A DNA stretch of 64,000 nt, from positions 26,273 to 90,272 of the forward strand of contig CADEDO010000003.1 in NCBI GenBank assembly GCA_902826115.1, given 5' to 3'. Shown piece after piece: positions 29,231 through 38,090 of this stretch (within the stretch, counting starts at the first letter, position 1; each line of letters starts with the position of its first letter). Below the pieces are notes generated by a model. It did not search any database. It was not told where the DNA came from and saw nothing but the letters and a program-made list of their open reading frames with translations. Position numbers and translations under genes: made by a program. The DNA comes from an uncultured Nitrosomonas sp. GTDB lineage: Bacteria > Pseudomonadota > Gammaproteobacteria > Burkholderiales > Nitrosomonadaceae.

Positions 29231-29752
29231 ATGACAAACAAACTTCAATCATTGATAGCCGGTATTTCAGCATTATCGATTTGTTTATTATCCCCTCTAA
29301 CCTGGGCGCAGGACTTTCCTACCCAGAAAGTTTTACCGCTTGAATTATCAACCCAGGCAGCCATGGCGGCAATAAAAAAATGCCATGACGATGGATTCAA
29401 GGTCAGCGTAGCCATCGTTGATCAGTCCGGATTACTCAAGGTGCAATTAAAGGCGGATGGCGCCGGCCCGCATACACTGGATAGCAGTCGCCGCAAAGCA
29501 TACACAGCCAATAGCCTGCGCGATTCGACACATAAATATGCCGTGATGGTGGCACAAAAGCCCGAGTTGCAAAGTTTGACGCGCCTGAATGACAACATCC
29601 TGCTATTGGGTGGTGGATTTCCGATCAAAATCGGCGGCGAAGTGGTCGGTGGCATCGGTGTCGGCGGCGCTCCCGGCATTCAGTTTGACGAAGTGTGCGC
29701 CAGCGCGGCGCTGAAAGTGTTGAAAGCGGACGATACTTTTGAAGGCAAATAA
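29231..29752 (+). CDS. Secreted GlcG/HbpS (DUF336) family protein
   Basis: A 173-residue protein with a Sec signal peptide (MTNKLQSLIAGISALSICLLSPLTWA, cleavage about residue 26). The GlcG/HbpS domain is clear: ALSTQAAMAAIKKCHDDGFKVSVAIVDQSGLLKVQLKADGA with GGGFPIKIGGEVVGGIGVGGAPG at the end. HbpS binds haem in Streptomyces; a periplasmic haem or small-molecule role here is inferred. GAGGA is 7 nt before the ATG; the TTG 6 nt upstream is less likely. Its stop abuts the holB stop. Confidence 0.88.
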   Translation: MTNKLQSLIAGISALSICLLSPLTWAQDFPTQKVLPLELSTQAAMAAIKKCHDDGFKVSVAIVDQSGLLKVQLKADGAGPHTLDSSRRKAYTANSLRDSTHKYAVMVAQKPELQSLTRLNDNILLLGGGFPIKIGGEVVGGIGVGGAPGIQFDEVCASAALKVLKADDTFEGK

Positions 29753-30793
29753 CTATCGTCTATTCATCAGCACACGGTAAGCAATCAATAACTCTTCCAG
29801 AAACAAACGCGGATTCAGCGGGTGATGTGACAACTTTTGCTTGGAATTCAGAGCCCGGGTAAAGGTGATGCATTCCGGCAAGTCAATTTGCCCGCTGAGT
29901 GCCTGGATGGCAGCCAGTTGTTTCAGATAGTAGCGATTTCTTCCGGTCGTGCGATAGCTGACGAGGTCATAACACCATTTCTGCAACCAGCTGACAACCA
30001 GCGACAGATTCACCGGTTGCATAGCTTCGGCGAGCGCGAGCGGATCGAGTCGGCTGGGATTACCGATTTGTTGAATAAATTGATCATGTTGTGCCGCATG
30101 GCCGCCTTGTTCAAACGCTAAAGCGGCTAAGGGGGAAAAACTGGCGGCGGCCAAACTGGTTTCAGGGTCACTGACACGCTGTTGTTTCAGCCAATCAATC
30201 GATGACTGCACGTCAGGAATAGGCATGGCAATTTGCTGGCAGCGACTCCGGATGGTCGGCAATAAATGCTGCGCTTGATGCGTGACCAGGAGGAATAATA
30301 CATCGGCTGGCGGCTCCTCCAGTTTTTTCAACAACGCATTGGCTGCCGCGCTATTCATGGATTCGGCGGGATGAATCAGGATAATTTTGTAACCGTTCTG
30401 ATGCCCGGTCATATAGACAAATTCGGTTAGCTTGCGGATTTGTTCGATACTGATTTGCTTGCTGGCATTTTTCTTGGTTGCGGCACTATTAGACTTTTCT
30501 TCGCTATCCTCTTTTTCGCCAGAATCGCTCGAACCGGCTGCCAAAGCTTCCGGTATGATCTGAAAAAAATTAGGATGGGCTTGTTGCTCAAACCATCCAC
30601 AGCTCAGGCATTTTCCACAAGCTGTTTGCTCAGTTGTGGGCGCAGTACATAACAATGCTTTGGCAAAATGCCGGGCAAATTGAAATTTGCCGATTCCTTG
30701 TTTGCCTTTCAATAGCAGTGCATGCCCACGCCATTGACGCTTTTGCGTCAATTTTTGCCAGATTGCCTGCTGCCAAGCATAAATATCATGCAC
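29753..30793 (-). CDS. holB: DNA polymerase III delta' subunit
   Basis: Clamp-loader subunit, 346 residues. Opens with the AAA+ region LLKGKQGIGKFQFARHFAKALLC (about 26-48), then a zinc-finger with CGKC LSCGWFEQ-type Cys, KNASKQISIEQIRKL, and the NALLKKLEEPP sensor region (about 155-165). A Glu/Ser/Lys-rich insertion (GEKEDSEEKSNSAATKK, about 100-115) is unusual and probably flexible. It overlaps tmk by 8 nt, the normal order. Confidence 0.92.
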   Translation of the reverse strand: MHDIYAWQQAIWQKLTQKRQWRGHALLLKGKQGIGKFQFARHFAKALLCTAPTTEQTACGKCLSCGWFEQQAHPNFFQIIPEALAAGSSDSGEKEDSEEKSNSAATKKNASKQISIEQIRKLTEFVYMTGHQNGYKIILIHPAESMNSAAANALLKKLEEPPADVLFLLVTHQAQHLLPTIRSRCQQIAMPIPDVQSSIDWLKQQRVSDPETSLAAASFSPLAALAFEQGGHAAQHDQFIQQIGNPSRLDPLALAEAMQPVNLSLVVSWLQKWCYDLVSYRTTGRNRYYLKQLAAIQALSGQIDLPECITFTRALNSKQKLSHHPLNPRLFLEELLIAYRVLMNRR

Positions 30794-31409
30794 GATTCAG
30801 CACATCCAGCAATATGCGTTCAACAGCCGCCTTCACCACAGTGACAGGCTGGCTGCCATCGACAATTTTGATACGTTCGGGAAACTGTTTCGCTCTATCC
30901 AGATAAGCAGCCCGCACACGCTGAAAAAACTCGGTTTTTTCTTTCTCAAAGCGGTCAACAACCTTTATTTGCTTGACACGCTGCTGCCCCAGCTCCACAG
31001 GCACATCGAAATACAGCGTCAAATCAGGCTGCAACACACCTTGCGTCCAGCGTTCCAGGGTTGCCAGCTTATCCCTATCCAATTCCCTGCCGCCCCCCTG
31101 ATAAGCAAAGCTGGCATCGGTAAAGCGATCGGACACCACCCACTGACCTTGGGCCAATGCTGGCAAAATCAACTTGTCCAAGTGTTCACGGCGTGCTGCA
31201 AACATTAGCAGCGCTTCCGTTTCAGGATGCATGGTCATGGCGTTATCCAGCACTAATGCGCGCAATTGCTCGCCTAACGGGGTTCCGCCGGGTTCCCGAG
31301 AGACGATGGCGACTAGTCCGGCTCGTTGAAGCAGTTCTACGATCCAAGCCAATTGAGTTGATTTGCCTGCGCCATCAATGCCTTCGAGCGTAATGAATTT
31401 GCCTTGCAT
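30786..31409 (-). CDS. tmk: Thymidylate kinase
   Basis: Phosphorylates dTMP to dTDP for DNA synthesis. From ATG 31409 the protein has 207 residues, opening MQGKFITLEGIDGAGKST with its P-loop and the following REPGGTPLGEQLR and DRFTDASFAYQGGGRE (dTMP-binding). A start 15 nt upstream (MVNDR) is less likely; GGTGA is well spaced for 31409. It overlaps holB and is divergent from ampD. Confidence 0.96.
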   Translation of the reverse strand: MQGKFITLEGIDGAGKSTQLAWIVELLQRAGLVAIVSREPGGTPLGEQLRALVLDNAMTMHPETEALLMFAARREHLDKLILPALAQGQWVVSDRFTDASFAYQGGGRELDRDKLATLERWTQGVLQPDLTLYFDVPVELGQQRVKQIKVVDRFEKEKTEFFQRVRAAYLDRAKQFPERIKIVDGSQPVTVVKAAVERILLDVLNRA

Positions 31410-31494
31410 CCTGTCGTTCACCATTTATCTGTTTTCAAGTTTTAATCCGGTAAGCTACCATGTACGGCCATGCCATTATTTTTTCATTTTCGCC

Positions 31495-32070
31495 ATGCAC
31501 ATTGATGATTCCGGTGTTCTGACCACTGCCCAATGGATTGCCTCTCCCAATTTCGACCAGCGCCCGGCAGAGACTGAAGTCAGTTTATTGGTCATCCATA
31601 ATATCAGCCTGCCACCCAACGAATTCAGCGGTCAAGGCGTGATTGATTTGTTTACCAACCGAATCGACCCGCAAGCCCATCCCTATTATCAATCCCTACA
31701 AGGACTTAAAGTATCCGCACATTTTTTTGTCCGCCGAGATGGCACGATCATCCAGTTTGTATCCTGCAACGATCGCGCCTGGCATGCCGGTGTATCCAAC
31801 TGGCAAGGCAAAGATCGCTGCAATGATTATTCCATTGGCATTGAACTGGAAGGCAGCGACATCACACCATTTACCGATACACAATATGCCAGCTTGATTG
31901 CACTGACGCAGTGTTTGCACACTCGCTATCCGATTAAAGACATCATCGGGCATTCGGACATCGCTCCCGGACGCAAAACCGATCCGGGGCCTTGTTTTGA
32001 TTGGGAAAGATACGACAGTGGTTTGCGTCGAGATTTTATCAAGCGATCAACCAATAGCACACCAACGTAA
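31495..32070 (+). CDS. ampD: N-acetyl-anhydromuramyl-L-alanine amidase
   Basis: Zinc amidase of peptidoglycan recycling, cutting 1,6-anhydro-muropeptides in the cytoplasm. The ATG at 31495 gives 191 residues, the normal AmpD size. Zinc and catalytic residues appear in LLVIHNISLPPNEF (His about 36), DRAWHAGVSNW and GHSDIAPGRKTDPG (about 153-166). The 3' end overlaps the 3' end of the opposite-strand DASS gene by 32 bp (32039-32070). Confidence 0.94.
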   Translation: MHIDDSGVLTTAQWIASPNFDQRPAETEVSLLVIHNISLPPNEFSGQGVIDLFTNRIDPQAHPYYQSLQGLKVSAHFFVRRDGTIIQFVSCNDRAWHAGVSNWQGKDRCNDYSIGIELEGSDITPFTDTQYASLIALTQCLHTRYPIKDIIGHSDIAPGRKTDPGPCFDWERYDSGLRRDFIKRSTNSTPT

Positions 32071-33433
32071 TCACTGCGGCACCGATAAAATTAAGCACAA
32101 AACCTTCGCGCGCCATACTGGCCATTGGGATCATACCGGTTCCAAACACAATCGCATTGGGCGGTGTCCCCACAGGCATCATAAAACCATAACTGGCAGC
32201 CATAGCAGCAGGTACCATTAGCAAAGCGGGATCAATACCTGCTGCTAAGCCGGCAGGTCCAAGAATCGGCATCAACAAAATGGTGATTGCCGTATTACTC
32301 GTTATTTCTGTGAGAAAGATAACTGCCAGCGTAACGAATACAATAATGATCAGTGGATGCAGGCCAGACAGCACTGCCAATTGCTCGCCAATTGATTGGG
32401 ATATACCGGTTTCAACAAAGGCCTGAGCAATGGCAATACCGCCGGCGAAAAGAATAAGAATACCCCACGGCACTTTGGCTGCCGTCTCCCAATCAAGCAG
32501 TTTCCCATCACGACCATTGGGGATCAAAAACATAGCAAGCACAGCAATCAATGCAACCGTTGCATCTGTCGCCCCCTTAAGATCAAGCCAGCCACTCCAA
32601 CCACCAAAAGGCTCCGTGCGTGTTATCCAAGCGAGAACAGTTATGCCAAAAATAATCAAAACGCGCTGCTCTTCCGGACGCCAGCGACCCGATTCCGGCA
32701 TAGTCAACTCACCCACATAATTCAAATGACGTGTCAGCCACAAACCAGCCAGCGGTGCCATTAATAGAACGACAGGCACCCCCAAACTCATCCACTCCAG
32801 GAAACTCACTGTGTTGCCTGTAAAACTTTCATACTCCTTCATGAAAACCAGATTGGGCGGTGTACCGATGGGCGAACCCAGACCGCCAATGCTACTGCCA
32901 TAAGCTAGCGACAATAACAAGGGCAAAGCCAGTTTTTTATCATTACTTTGCGCGATAACCGCAAGTGCCAGCGGTATCATCATGAGCGTCGTTGCCGTGT
33001 TCGAAATCCACATGCTAAGCAGTGCGCACGCAAACATGAAACCAAAAACAATGCGCCGACTGCTATTTCCGCCTATTATGCGAATCAACCCCAAGGCAAG
33101 TCGATGATGTGCTCCAGAACTTGCTAAAGCTGCAGAAATCATAAATCCGCCTAACATCAGCAATATCATATCGTTTCCATAGGCTTTGGCCACATCCTCC
33201 TTTGACAAAACATCAACCAATGGAAAAACTGCGAGCGGAATCATGGAAGTGGCCGGTATCGGAATCGACTCAAAAAGCCACCACACGACACACAGCATCA
33301 CAACTGCACCTGTCCAACAGGCTTTGGTATCCCAACCGGATGCGTTCATGCTGGCGGCGAGGAGTGCGGCAAATAGCGGGCCGATAATTAAGGCCCAGAA
33401 ACGAATTGAAGGCATGGAAGCTTCACTATGCAC
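32039..33433 (-). CDS. DASS/SLC13-family sodium-coupled anion symporter
   Basis: A 464-residue inner-membrane carrier for dicarboxylates, sulfate or similar anions. About 12 hydrophobic segments. Both Asn-Thr signature clusters are present: SNTATTLMMIPLA (about 146-158) and SNTAITILLMPI (about 381-392), with GTPPNLVF and GTPPNAIVF hairpins. The start is GTG 33433, supported by AAGGA 5 nt upstream; it lies inside the end of the TIR-receptor gene (8-nt overlap), so expression is coupled to it. An ATG at 33415 would lack a ribosome binding site. Substrate unknown. Confidence 0.9.
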   Translation of the reverse strand: MHSEASMPSIRFWALIIGPLFAALLAASMNASGWDTKACWTGAVVMLCVVWWLFESIPIPATSMIPLAVFPLVDVLSKEDVAKAYGNDMILLMLGGFMISAALASSGAHHRLALGLIRIIGGNSSRRIVFGFMFACALLSMWISNTATTLMMIPLALAVIAQSNDKKLALPLLLSLAYGSSIGGLGSPIGTPPNLVFMKEYESFTGNTVSFLEWMSLGVPVVLLMAPLAGLWLTRHLNYVGELTMPESGRWRPEEQRVLIIFGITVLAWITRTEPFGGWSGWLDLKGATDATVALIAVLAMFLIPNGRDGKLLDWETAAKVPWGILILFAGGIAIAQAFVETGISQSIGEQLAVLSGLHPLIIIVFVTLAVIFLTEITSNTAITILLMPILGPAGLAAGIDPALLMVPAAMAASYGFMMPVGTPPNAIVFGTGMIPMASMAREGFVLNFIGAAVITLVCYWLIA

Positions 33434-35711
33434 ACTGTTCCTTAGGAGATTTAGTTTTATCTTTAAATTTCACTCCTTCAGGAAATACTAATTTATAAGA
33501 GCTATCATTTTGTTTTTCTATTGGTACAAATTGATATTTACCGTCACATCTTGCTAGGACTTGTACGAGATGCCCTTTTCCATTGATTCGGTCATAATCC
33601 CGACTACCAGTTTTTTGATCAAACACAACTTTTCCAGTTACGCCAGTAAATTCTAATTTAGAAACTTTTTCAGAAACTTTTTGTTGAAGCTCTTGCCGCG
33701 CTTTATCTTCTTTACTCTCTAAAGGAACACTTGATAAACCTTGTATTATTAGCTGAGTTGCATCATAAGCCATTGCAGACCGCCAAGTAAGATCAATATC
33801 TGGGTCAAATTTTCCGATTGGACAATCTTCGTTTACCTTTATCTTTTGACCATTCCAAATACAGTTGGCATTTTTAATGAATTCTTTGCTTTTCTTTTTA
33901 CTATCATTATCATCATGCGAAGATTTGCTGTGCCAATTAACCGCCACTATTGCTCCTTCTAAATCCTCTCCTAAAACATCCCGGCTGAAAAGTGTGTAAG
34001 CATTATATAAATCTAAAGAATTATTATTGCTATTCCTTCTAGCTATGATAGCGCCATCAATGATATTTTTAACATGAACAGAGAGAAATAAATCTGTCAA
34101 TTTTTCCTTTCTTTTATCTAATTTTTCTTTAGATAATTTATCACTCTTCAATTTAGATATATCGCATTCTATTACTGTCTTATTATTTTCTTTAGTAATT
34201 CCTTCCACAACAATATACTTTTTTAAGTCTTTCGATTTAATTTCTTGATCTAATCCTTCTACCAATTTATCAGTATCATGAGCAATTGGATCAGCACAAA
34301 AATAAACATTCCTTTTTTGTTGGTTAGATGCTTTACTTTTTATATGATCAACAATTGCTGGCAACACACTTTGCACTGGATAAGTAATTGAAAATATGTA
34401 ATTACTTTCCGCATCTTTTATTTCCTTAGCAGAGTGATTAAGGGTATGACTTGTCGGTGATATCATTACTAGTTTATTTTGATATTCCTTTAAAACAGCA
34501 TTAGAAACTTGACTGGAGTTGTGTCCAATAACAGCAAGAATATCTTTTCTTTCATTTGCAATATGCTTCGCAATACCCTCTGCAATTTCGATATCATTAT
34601 CATCACTAGCAATTAGCACTTGCAGAAGCCAACGCTTGCCACAGTCTTCAGCTCTATTTTTTGGATCGTTTTTACAGTCTTCTCGCCATTGATCGTTTAT
34701 CTCTTTCTGTGCTTGCGCTACACCACGTAGTATTTCTTTTGCTACCGTAACATTTTTCTGTATCGGAACGCTTACAGCAATGGTCCGAATTTGATTTTGA
34801 TCTCCTGAATCTGCCAATGCATTTGATTTTGCTTGGGCATTTTCTAGATATATTTGAGTCTCTGGATCATCAGGCACTTCATTTAAAGATTTTAAAAACC
34901 CAGTTTTTGCATCTCCAAGTCTGAAAAGGAATTCCCTTGCACCGATTCTCTTATCAAAAGAAGCTTCTAGAAAATATTTCTCTCCTAGACTAAGTCTTCT
35001 TGCTATGTCCTTTTCAAGTCGTTTTTGTTCTTCAGATTTTAGCGTCTTTATATCTGCTTCAGTCTTTCTTTTTCCCGTTTCTGCAGCTTCTAATTTCTGA
35101 TTGCAGTAGAAATTCCAGCCTCCCGAAAGCAGCAAGCATAATGCTAAAAATACTACAGTAGGCCACACCCAAATTGGAAGTTTTAGTCGAATAAACTCTT
35201 TTAGTTCCTTGTAATTATTAGATTCTAGCTTATCGAATGATATGTAACCTAGACCCGAAAAATAACCCAATACCTTATCTAGGGACTCAATAATTTCTTC
35301 AATCCCTTTTGTTTTTGTTTTTCTTAATTCTTCTTCTAACTGAGTCTGATATTCGCTAGATCCGCGCAAATTCATTAACTTGCAATTCCCAACGACGATT
35401 GGAAATATTACTTTCCTATCGTCGTTAGAATGTATATTAGAAATCTCTCGTAGCTCAGTCATACACCAAGGAGATTTAGCATAGGCATCACTAATCACAA
35501 CAACAACTTTATCTCCTTCACTCATATTTTCGATGAATTTTCTAATTGAGTCCCCTGGGTTAATATTTTTCTCGTCCCAAATTAGTTCAACTTCGTGCAT
35601 CCAGCGCATCCATCTAGTTAATCTCTTTAGACCATTGATAATTCCTATTTCCTCATCAGTTTCACGTGCATATGAAACATATATCTTAGTCTTTGTAAAC
35701 TTGGATTTCAT
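33426..35711 (-). CDS. TIR domain - transmembrane - periplasmic ligand-binding receptor-like protein
   Basis: A 761-residue, unusually arranged protein. Residues 1-150 form a TIR domain: IYVSYA (10-15), the BB-loop-like WDEKNINPGDS (45-55), and SPWCMTEL (80-87) with Glu86 at the conserved catalytic-type position of NAD-cleaving TIRs. A hydrophobic helix (about 178-197) has no signal peptide before it, so the TIR is cytoplasmic. A coiled-coil/helical segment follows (about 203-300), then a type-1 periplasmic binding domain (about 308-735) of the LivK/amino-acid-binding kind: ASDDNDIEIAEGIAKHI, AVIGHNSSQ, SPTSHT, WRSAMAYDATQLI and FTGVTGKVVFD. Cys346 and Cys357 may pair as a disulfide. The gene is A+T-richer than its neighbours. 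Function unproven: ligand sensing that triggers TIR signalling or NAD depletion is inference. Confidence 0.85.
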   Translation of the reverse strand: MKSKFTKTKIYVSYARETDEEIGIINGLKRLTRWMRWMHEVELIWDEKNINPGDSIRKFIENMSEGDKVVVVISDAYAKSPWCMTELREISNIHSNDDRKVIFPIVVGNCKLMNLRGSSEYQTQLEEELRKTKTKGIEEIIESLDKVLGYFSGLGYISFDKLESNNYKELKEFIRLKLPIWVWPTVVFLALCLLLSGGWNFYCNQKLEAAETGKRKTEADIKTLKSEEQKRLEKDIARRLSLGEKYFLEASFDKRIGAREFLFRLGDAKTGFLKSLNEVPDDPETQIYLENAQAKSNALADSGDQNQIRTIAVSVPIQKNVTVAKEILRGVAQAQKEINDQWREDCKNDPKNRAEDCGKRWLLQVLIASDDNDIEIAEGIAKHIANERKDILAVIGHNSSQVSNAVLKEYQNKLVMISPTSHTLNHSAKEIKDAESNYIFSITYPVQSVLPAIVDHIKSKASNQQKRNVYFCADPIAHDTDKLVEGLDQEIKSKDLKKYIVVEGITKENNKTVIECDISKLKSDKLSKEKLDKRKEKLTDLFLSVHVKNIIDGAIIARRNSNNNSLDLYNAYTLFSRDVLGEDLEGAIVAVNWHSKSSHDDNDSKKKSKEFIKNANCIWNGQKIKVNEDCPIGKFDPDIDLTWRSAMAYDATQLIIQGLSSVPLESKEDKARQELQQKVSEKVSKLEFTGVTGKVVFDQKTGSRDYDRINGKGHLVQVLARCDGKYQFVPIEKQNDSSYKLVFPEGVKFKDKTKSPKEQCA

Positions 35712-35714
35712 AAA

Positions 35715-35739
35715 CTTGAGCCCGATTCAAGATTTTTTT
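35715..35739 (+). terminator. Terminator-like hairpin with T-tract at 5' end of the TIR gene
   Basis: CTTGA/TCAAG short stem (35715-35719, 35727-35731) followed by seven T (35733-35739) on the plus strand. No plus-strand gene ends here, so it may be a relic of an insertion boundary or chance. Confidence 0.25.
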
Positions 35740-35776
35740 CAATTAATTCGCGACGCTAGTACATCTATTCTTAACA

Positions 35777-36679
35777 TCAAATCACCCGGTAACTCGCAAC
35801 CATTCGACACTCACCACCCGGCGCAACTTCAACAACATCATCCGCCGCATTGGTGGTTTCAACACATAACAAACGTTTGTAATCGTCATCTTCCAAATCC
35901 GCCATTTCCTTGGCGATTTTCTCCCAGGGATTCCATACCACGGCGGTTTTGCTGCCTTGCGAAGCAATCTGGATGCGGCGGTTGAATGCGCCGTCATCAA
36001 TGGTCAGGATATTACCGACATTCAAATAAATGCGATCGACTTCGGCATCGATGGTCACGTCTCCGGATTGGTGTTTTTGCACGCTGCCGCCACCGGCTTT
36101 GTCGAGATAATCGCAACCGGCCAGTCCCAGCACTTTCGCACGGGCGATATCGCCGACCTTGAAGTAGGTGTGAAACGCCTGGGTGATGGTGAATTTTTCC
36201 TTGCCGGTATTGCGCGTGATCAGTGACAGATTTAACGAATCGCCAATGATGATTTCCTGCCGCAGGCTGAACGCATGCGGCCAGATGGCTTGCGTTTCCG
36301 CTGTATCGTCGAGTCCGACGGTAACTTTGATATCGCCGTTCGCCAGCGCTTCAGTCGCCACCACATTCCAGCCGCGATTGCGCACGAAGCCATGTCCTGG
36401 ACGTCCTTTGCCTTCCGGATCGGCGCCAAACCACGGCCAGCAAATCGGCGCACCGCCTTTAATCGCTTTCCCGTCCTGATAATAGGCTTTCTCGCTCAGG
36501 AACATGACATCTTCCGGCTCACCGGTGGGCTGATACGACAATACCTGACCGGCATGGATCGATATCAGCGCCTTGGCCTTGGCGCTATTCACCTGAATCA
36601 TGGGCAAACCGCCCTTGCCGGCTACAAATTCAAGTTGACCGGAAATACTGTATTTGGCATTGAGTTGCTCAATAGTCAT
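35777..36679 (-). CDS. D-hexose-6-phosphate mutarotase (YeaD-like aldose 1-epimerase)
   Basis: Interconverts alpha and beta anomers of hexose 6-phosphates. The 300-residue protein has the family pattern VMFLSEKAYYQDGKAIKGGAPICWPWFGADPEGKGRPGHGFVRNRGW, including the Arg/His active-site region, and the C-terminal WNPWEKIAKEMADLEDDDY with RLLCVETTNA. Cytoplasmic. The TIR-receptor gene lies 65 bp downstream on the same strand; the MITE copy is upstream. Confidence 0.9.
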   Translation of the reverse strand: MTIEQLNAKYSISGQLEFVAGKGGLPMIQVNSAKAKALISIHAGQVLSYQPTGEPEDVMFLSEKAYYQDGKAIKGGAPICWPWFGADPEGKGRPGHGFVRNRGWNVVATEALANGDIKVTVGLDDTAETQAIWPHAFSLRQEIIIGDSLNLSLITRNTGKEKFTITQAFHTYFKVGDIARAKVLGLAGCDYLDKAGGGSVQKHQSGDVTIDAEVDRIYLNVGNILTIDDGAFNRRIQIASQGSKTAVVWNPWEKIAKEMADLEDDDYKRLLCVETTNAADDVVEVAPGGECRMVASYRVI

Positions 36680-36720
36680 AAATTTACCTATTTAAATGGT
36701 TGATTAATGTAAAAAGTTAG

Positions 36721-36862
36721 GGAAGCGCTGATTAATTGACTGCACGAGCGAATTGCTTCGTTGCGCGGTACTCACTCCCTCGCCTATCAGATTGATATGT
36801 CTCGGTTGTTGCGTTCCGTGCGCCTCGCCCTTCTCACGTTCGTTGAATTAATCAGCGCTTCC
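36721..36862. mobile_element. MITE, copy A (IS5-like ends)
   Basis: A 142-bp non-coding element with 17-bp perfect terminal inverted repeats (GGAAGCGCTGATTAATT at 36721-36737, AATTAATCAGCGCTTCC at 36846-36862), flanked on both sides by TTAG (36717-36720 and 36863-36866), a YTAR-type 4-bp target duplication as used by the IS5 group. Copy B at 57991-58133 is the same sequence inverted, differing by one base indel. No transposase inside. It sits between purT and the mutarotase gene. Confidence 0.88.
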
Positions 36863-36878
36863 TTAGTTGTACTTTGCG

Positions 36879-38090
36879 TTATGCTTGAATGGGCTTCACC
36901 CGGCTGGCAGCCAGTTTAGCACGACCTCTGGCCTCATTCGTATCCACACCATTGGCCAGTGCCACGCCCATGCGACGACGGATAAATGATTCCGGTTTGC
37001 CAAACAGCCGCAAATCGCTTTGCGGCACGCTGAGCGCTTCGGCGATGCCGGAAAATGCAATGCCTGGCGCTTCCAGTTGACCGTAAATCACTGCACTGGC
37101 ACCCGGTGCCTGCAACGAAATATCCACTGGCAATCCCAGGATAGCGCGCGCATGCAAATCAAATTCACTTTGTTTCTGGCTGCACATCGTCACCATGCCG
37201 GTATCGTGCGGGCGCGGACTTACTTCGCTGAACCACACGTCATCGCCCTGGATAAATAATTCCACACCAAAAATGCCCAAGCCGCCCAGATCGTCGGTGA
37301 TCTTCTTGGCAATGTCGCGCGCGCGTTGCAGCGCCATCGGCGACATTGCCTGCGGTTGCCAGCTTTCGACATAATCGCCGTGCACTTGCACATGCCCAAT
37401 CGGTTCGCAGAAATGCGTTTTGACGGTACCGTCTACATCCAGCGCGCGCACCGTCAGTTGCGTGATTTCATAATCGAATTGAATCACGCCTTCGACGATG
37501 ACACGACCCTGATCGACCCGGCTGCCGCTAGCAGCATAATTCCACGCCGCTTCCACCTCCCCGGCATGGTCGATGCGCGATTGCCCTTTGCCGGATGACG
37601 ACATCACCGGTTTGACAATGCAGGGATAGCCGATCTTACCGTCTATTGCGGCACGCAATTCATTAAGACTGTTGCCAAAAGCATAGGGCGAGGTTGGCAT
37701 GCCTAATGTCTCCGCCGCCAGGCAGCGAATGCCCTCGCGATTCATGGTGAGTTTGGCGGCTCGTGCGGTTGGAATTACGGTAGCCATGCCCAATTGCTCG
37801 ATTTCCAGCAGCATATCGGTGGCAATGGCTTCAATTTCGGGCACGATGATATCCGGCCGCTCCTGCTCTATCAGTGCGCGCAGCGCCTGACCATCCGCCA
37901 TATTGATCACATGCGCGCGATGCGCCACCTGCTGCCCCGGTGCATCGGCATAGCGATCAACCGCAATGGTTTCCACACCCATGCGTTGCAAAGCGATAAT
38001 CACTTCCTTGCCCAGCTCGCCGCTGCCCAGCAGCATGACTTTGGTTGCTGATGGACTCAGCGGTGTACCTATTACAGATCGTTTATTCAT
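36879..38090 (-). CDS. purT: Formate-dependent phosphoribosylglycinamide formyltransferase
   Basis: Makes formyl-GAR from GAR, formate and ATP, bypassing the folate-dependent PurN step of purine synthesis. The 403-residue ATP-grasp enzyme begins [12 protein letters not shown] (dinucleotide loop, after about 17 residues), with [18 protein letters not shown] (about 156-173) and [14 protein letters not shown] (about 274-287). It overlaps queG by 4 nt (ATGA). MITE copy A lies just downstream. Confidence 0.95.
   Translation of the reverse strand: MNKRSVIGTPLSPSATKVMLLGSGELGKEVIIALQRMGVETIAVDRYADAPGQQVAHRAHVINMADGQALRALIEQERPDIIVPEIEAIATDMLLEIEQLGMATVIPTARAAKLTMNREGIRCLAAETLGMPTSPYAFGNSLNELRAAIDGKIGYPCIVKPVMSSSGKGQSRIDHAGEVEAAWNYAASGSRVDQGRVIVEGVIQFDYEITQLTVRALDVDGTVKTHFCEPIGHVQVHGDYVESWQPQAMSPMALQRARDIAKKITDDLGGLGIFGVELFIQGDDVWFSEVSPRPHDTGMVTMCSQKQSEFDLHARAILGLPVDISLQAPGASAVIYGQLEAPGIAFSGIAEALSVPQSDLRLFGKPESFIRRRMGVALANGVDTNEARGRAKLAASRVKPIQA

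Noticed and set aside
33426..35711. ABC transporter substrate-binding protein as the main function
   Set aside because: The binding domain is fused behind a TIR domain and a membrane helix, with no permease or ATPase genes nearby, so a receptor is more likely.
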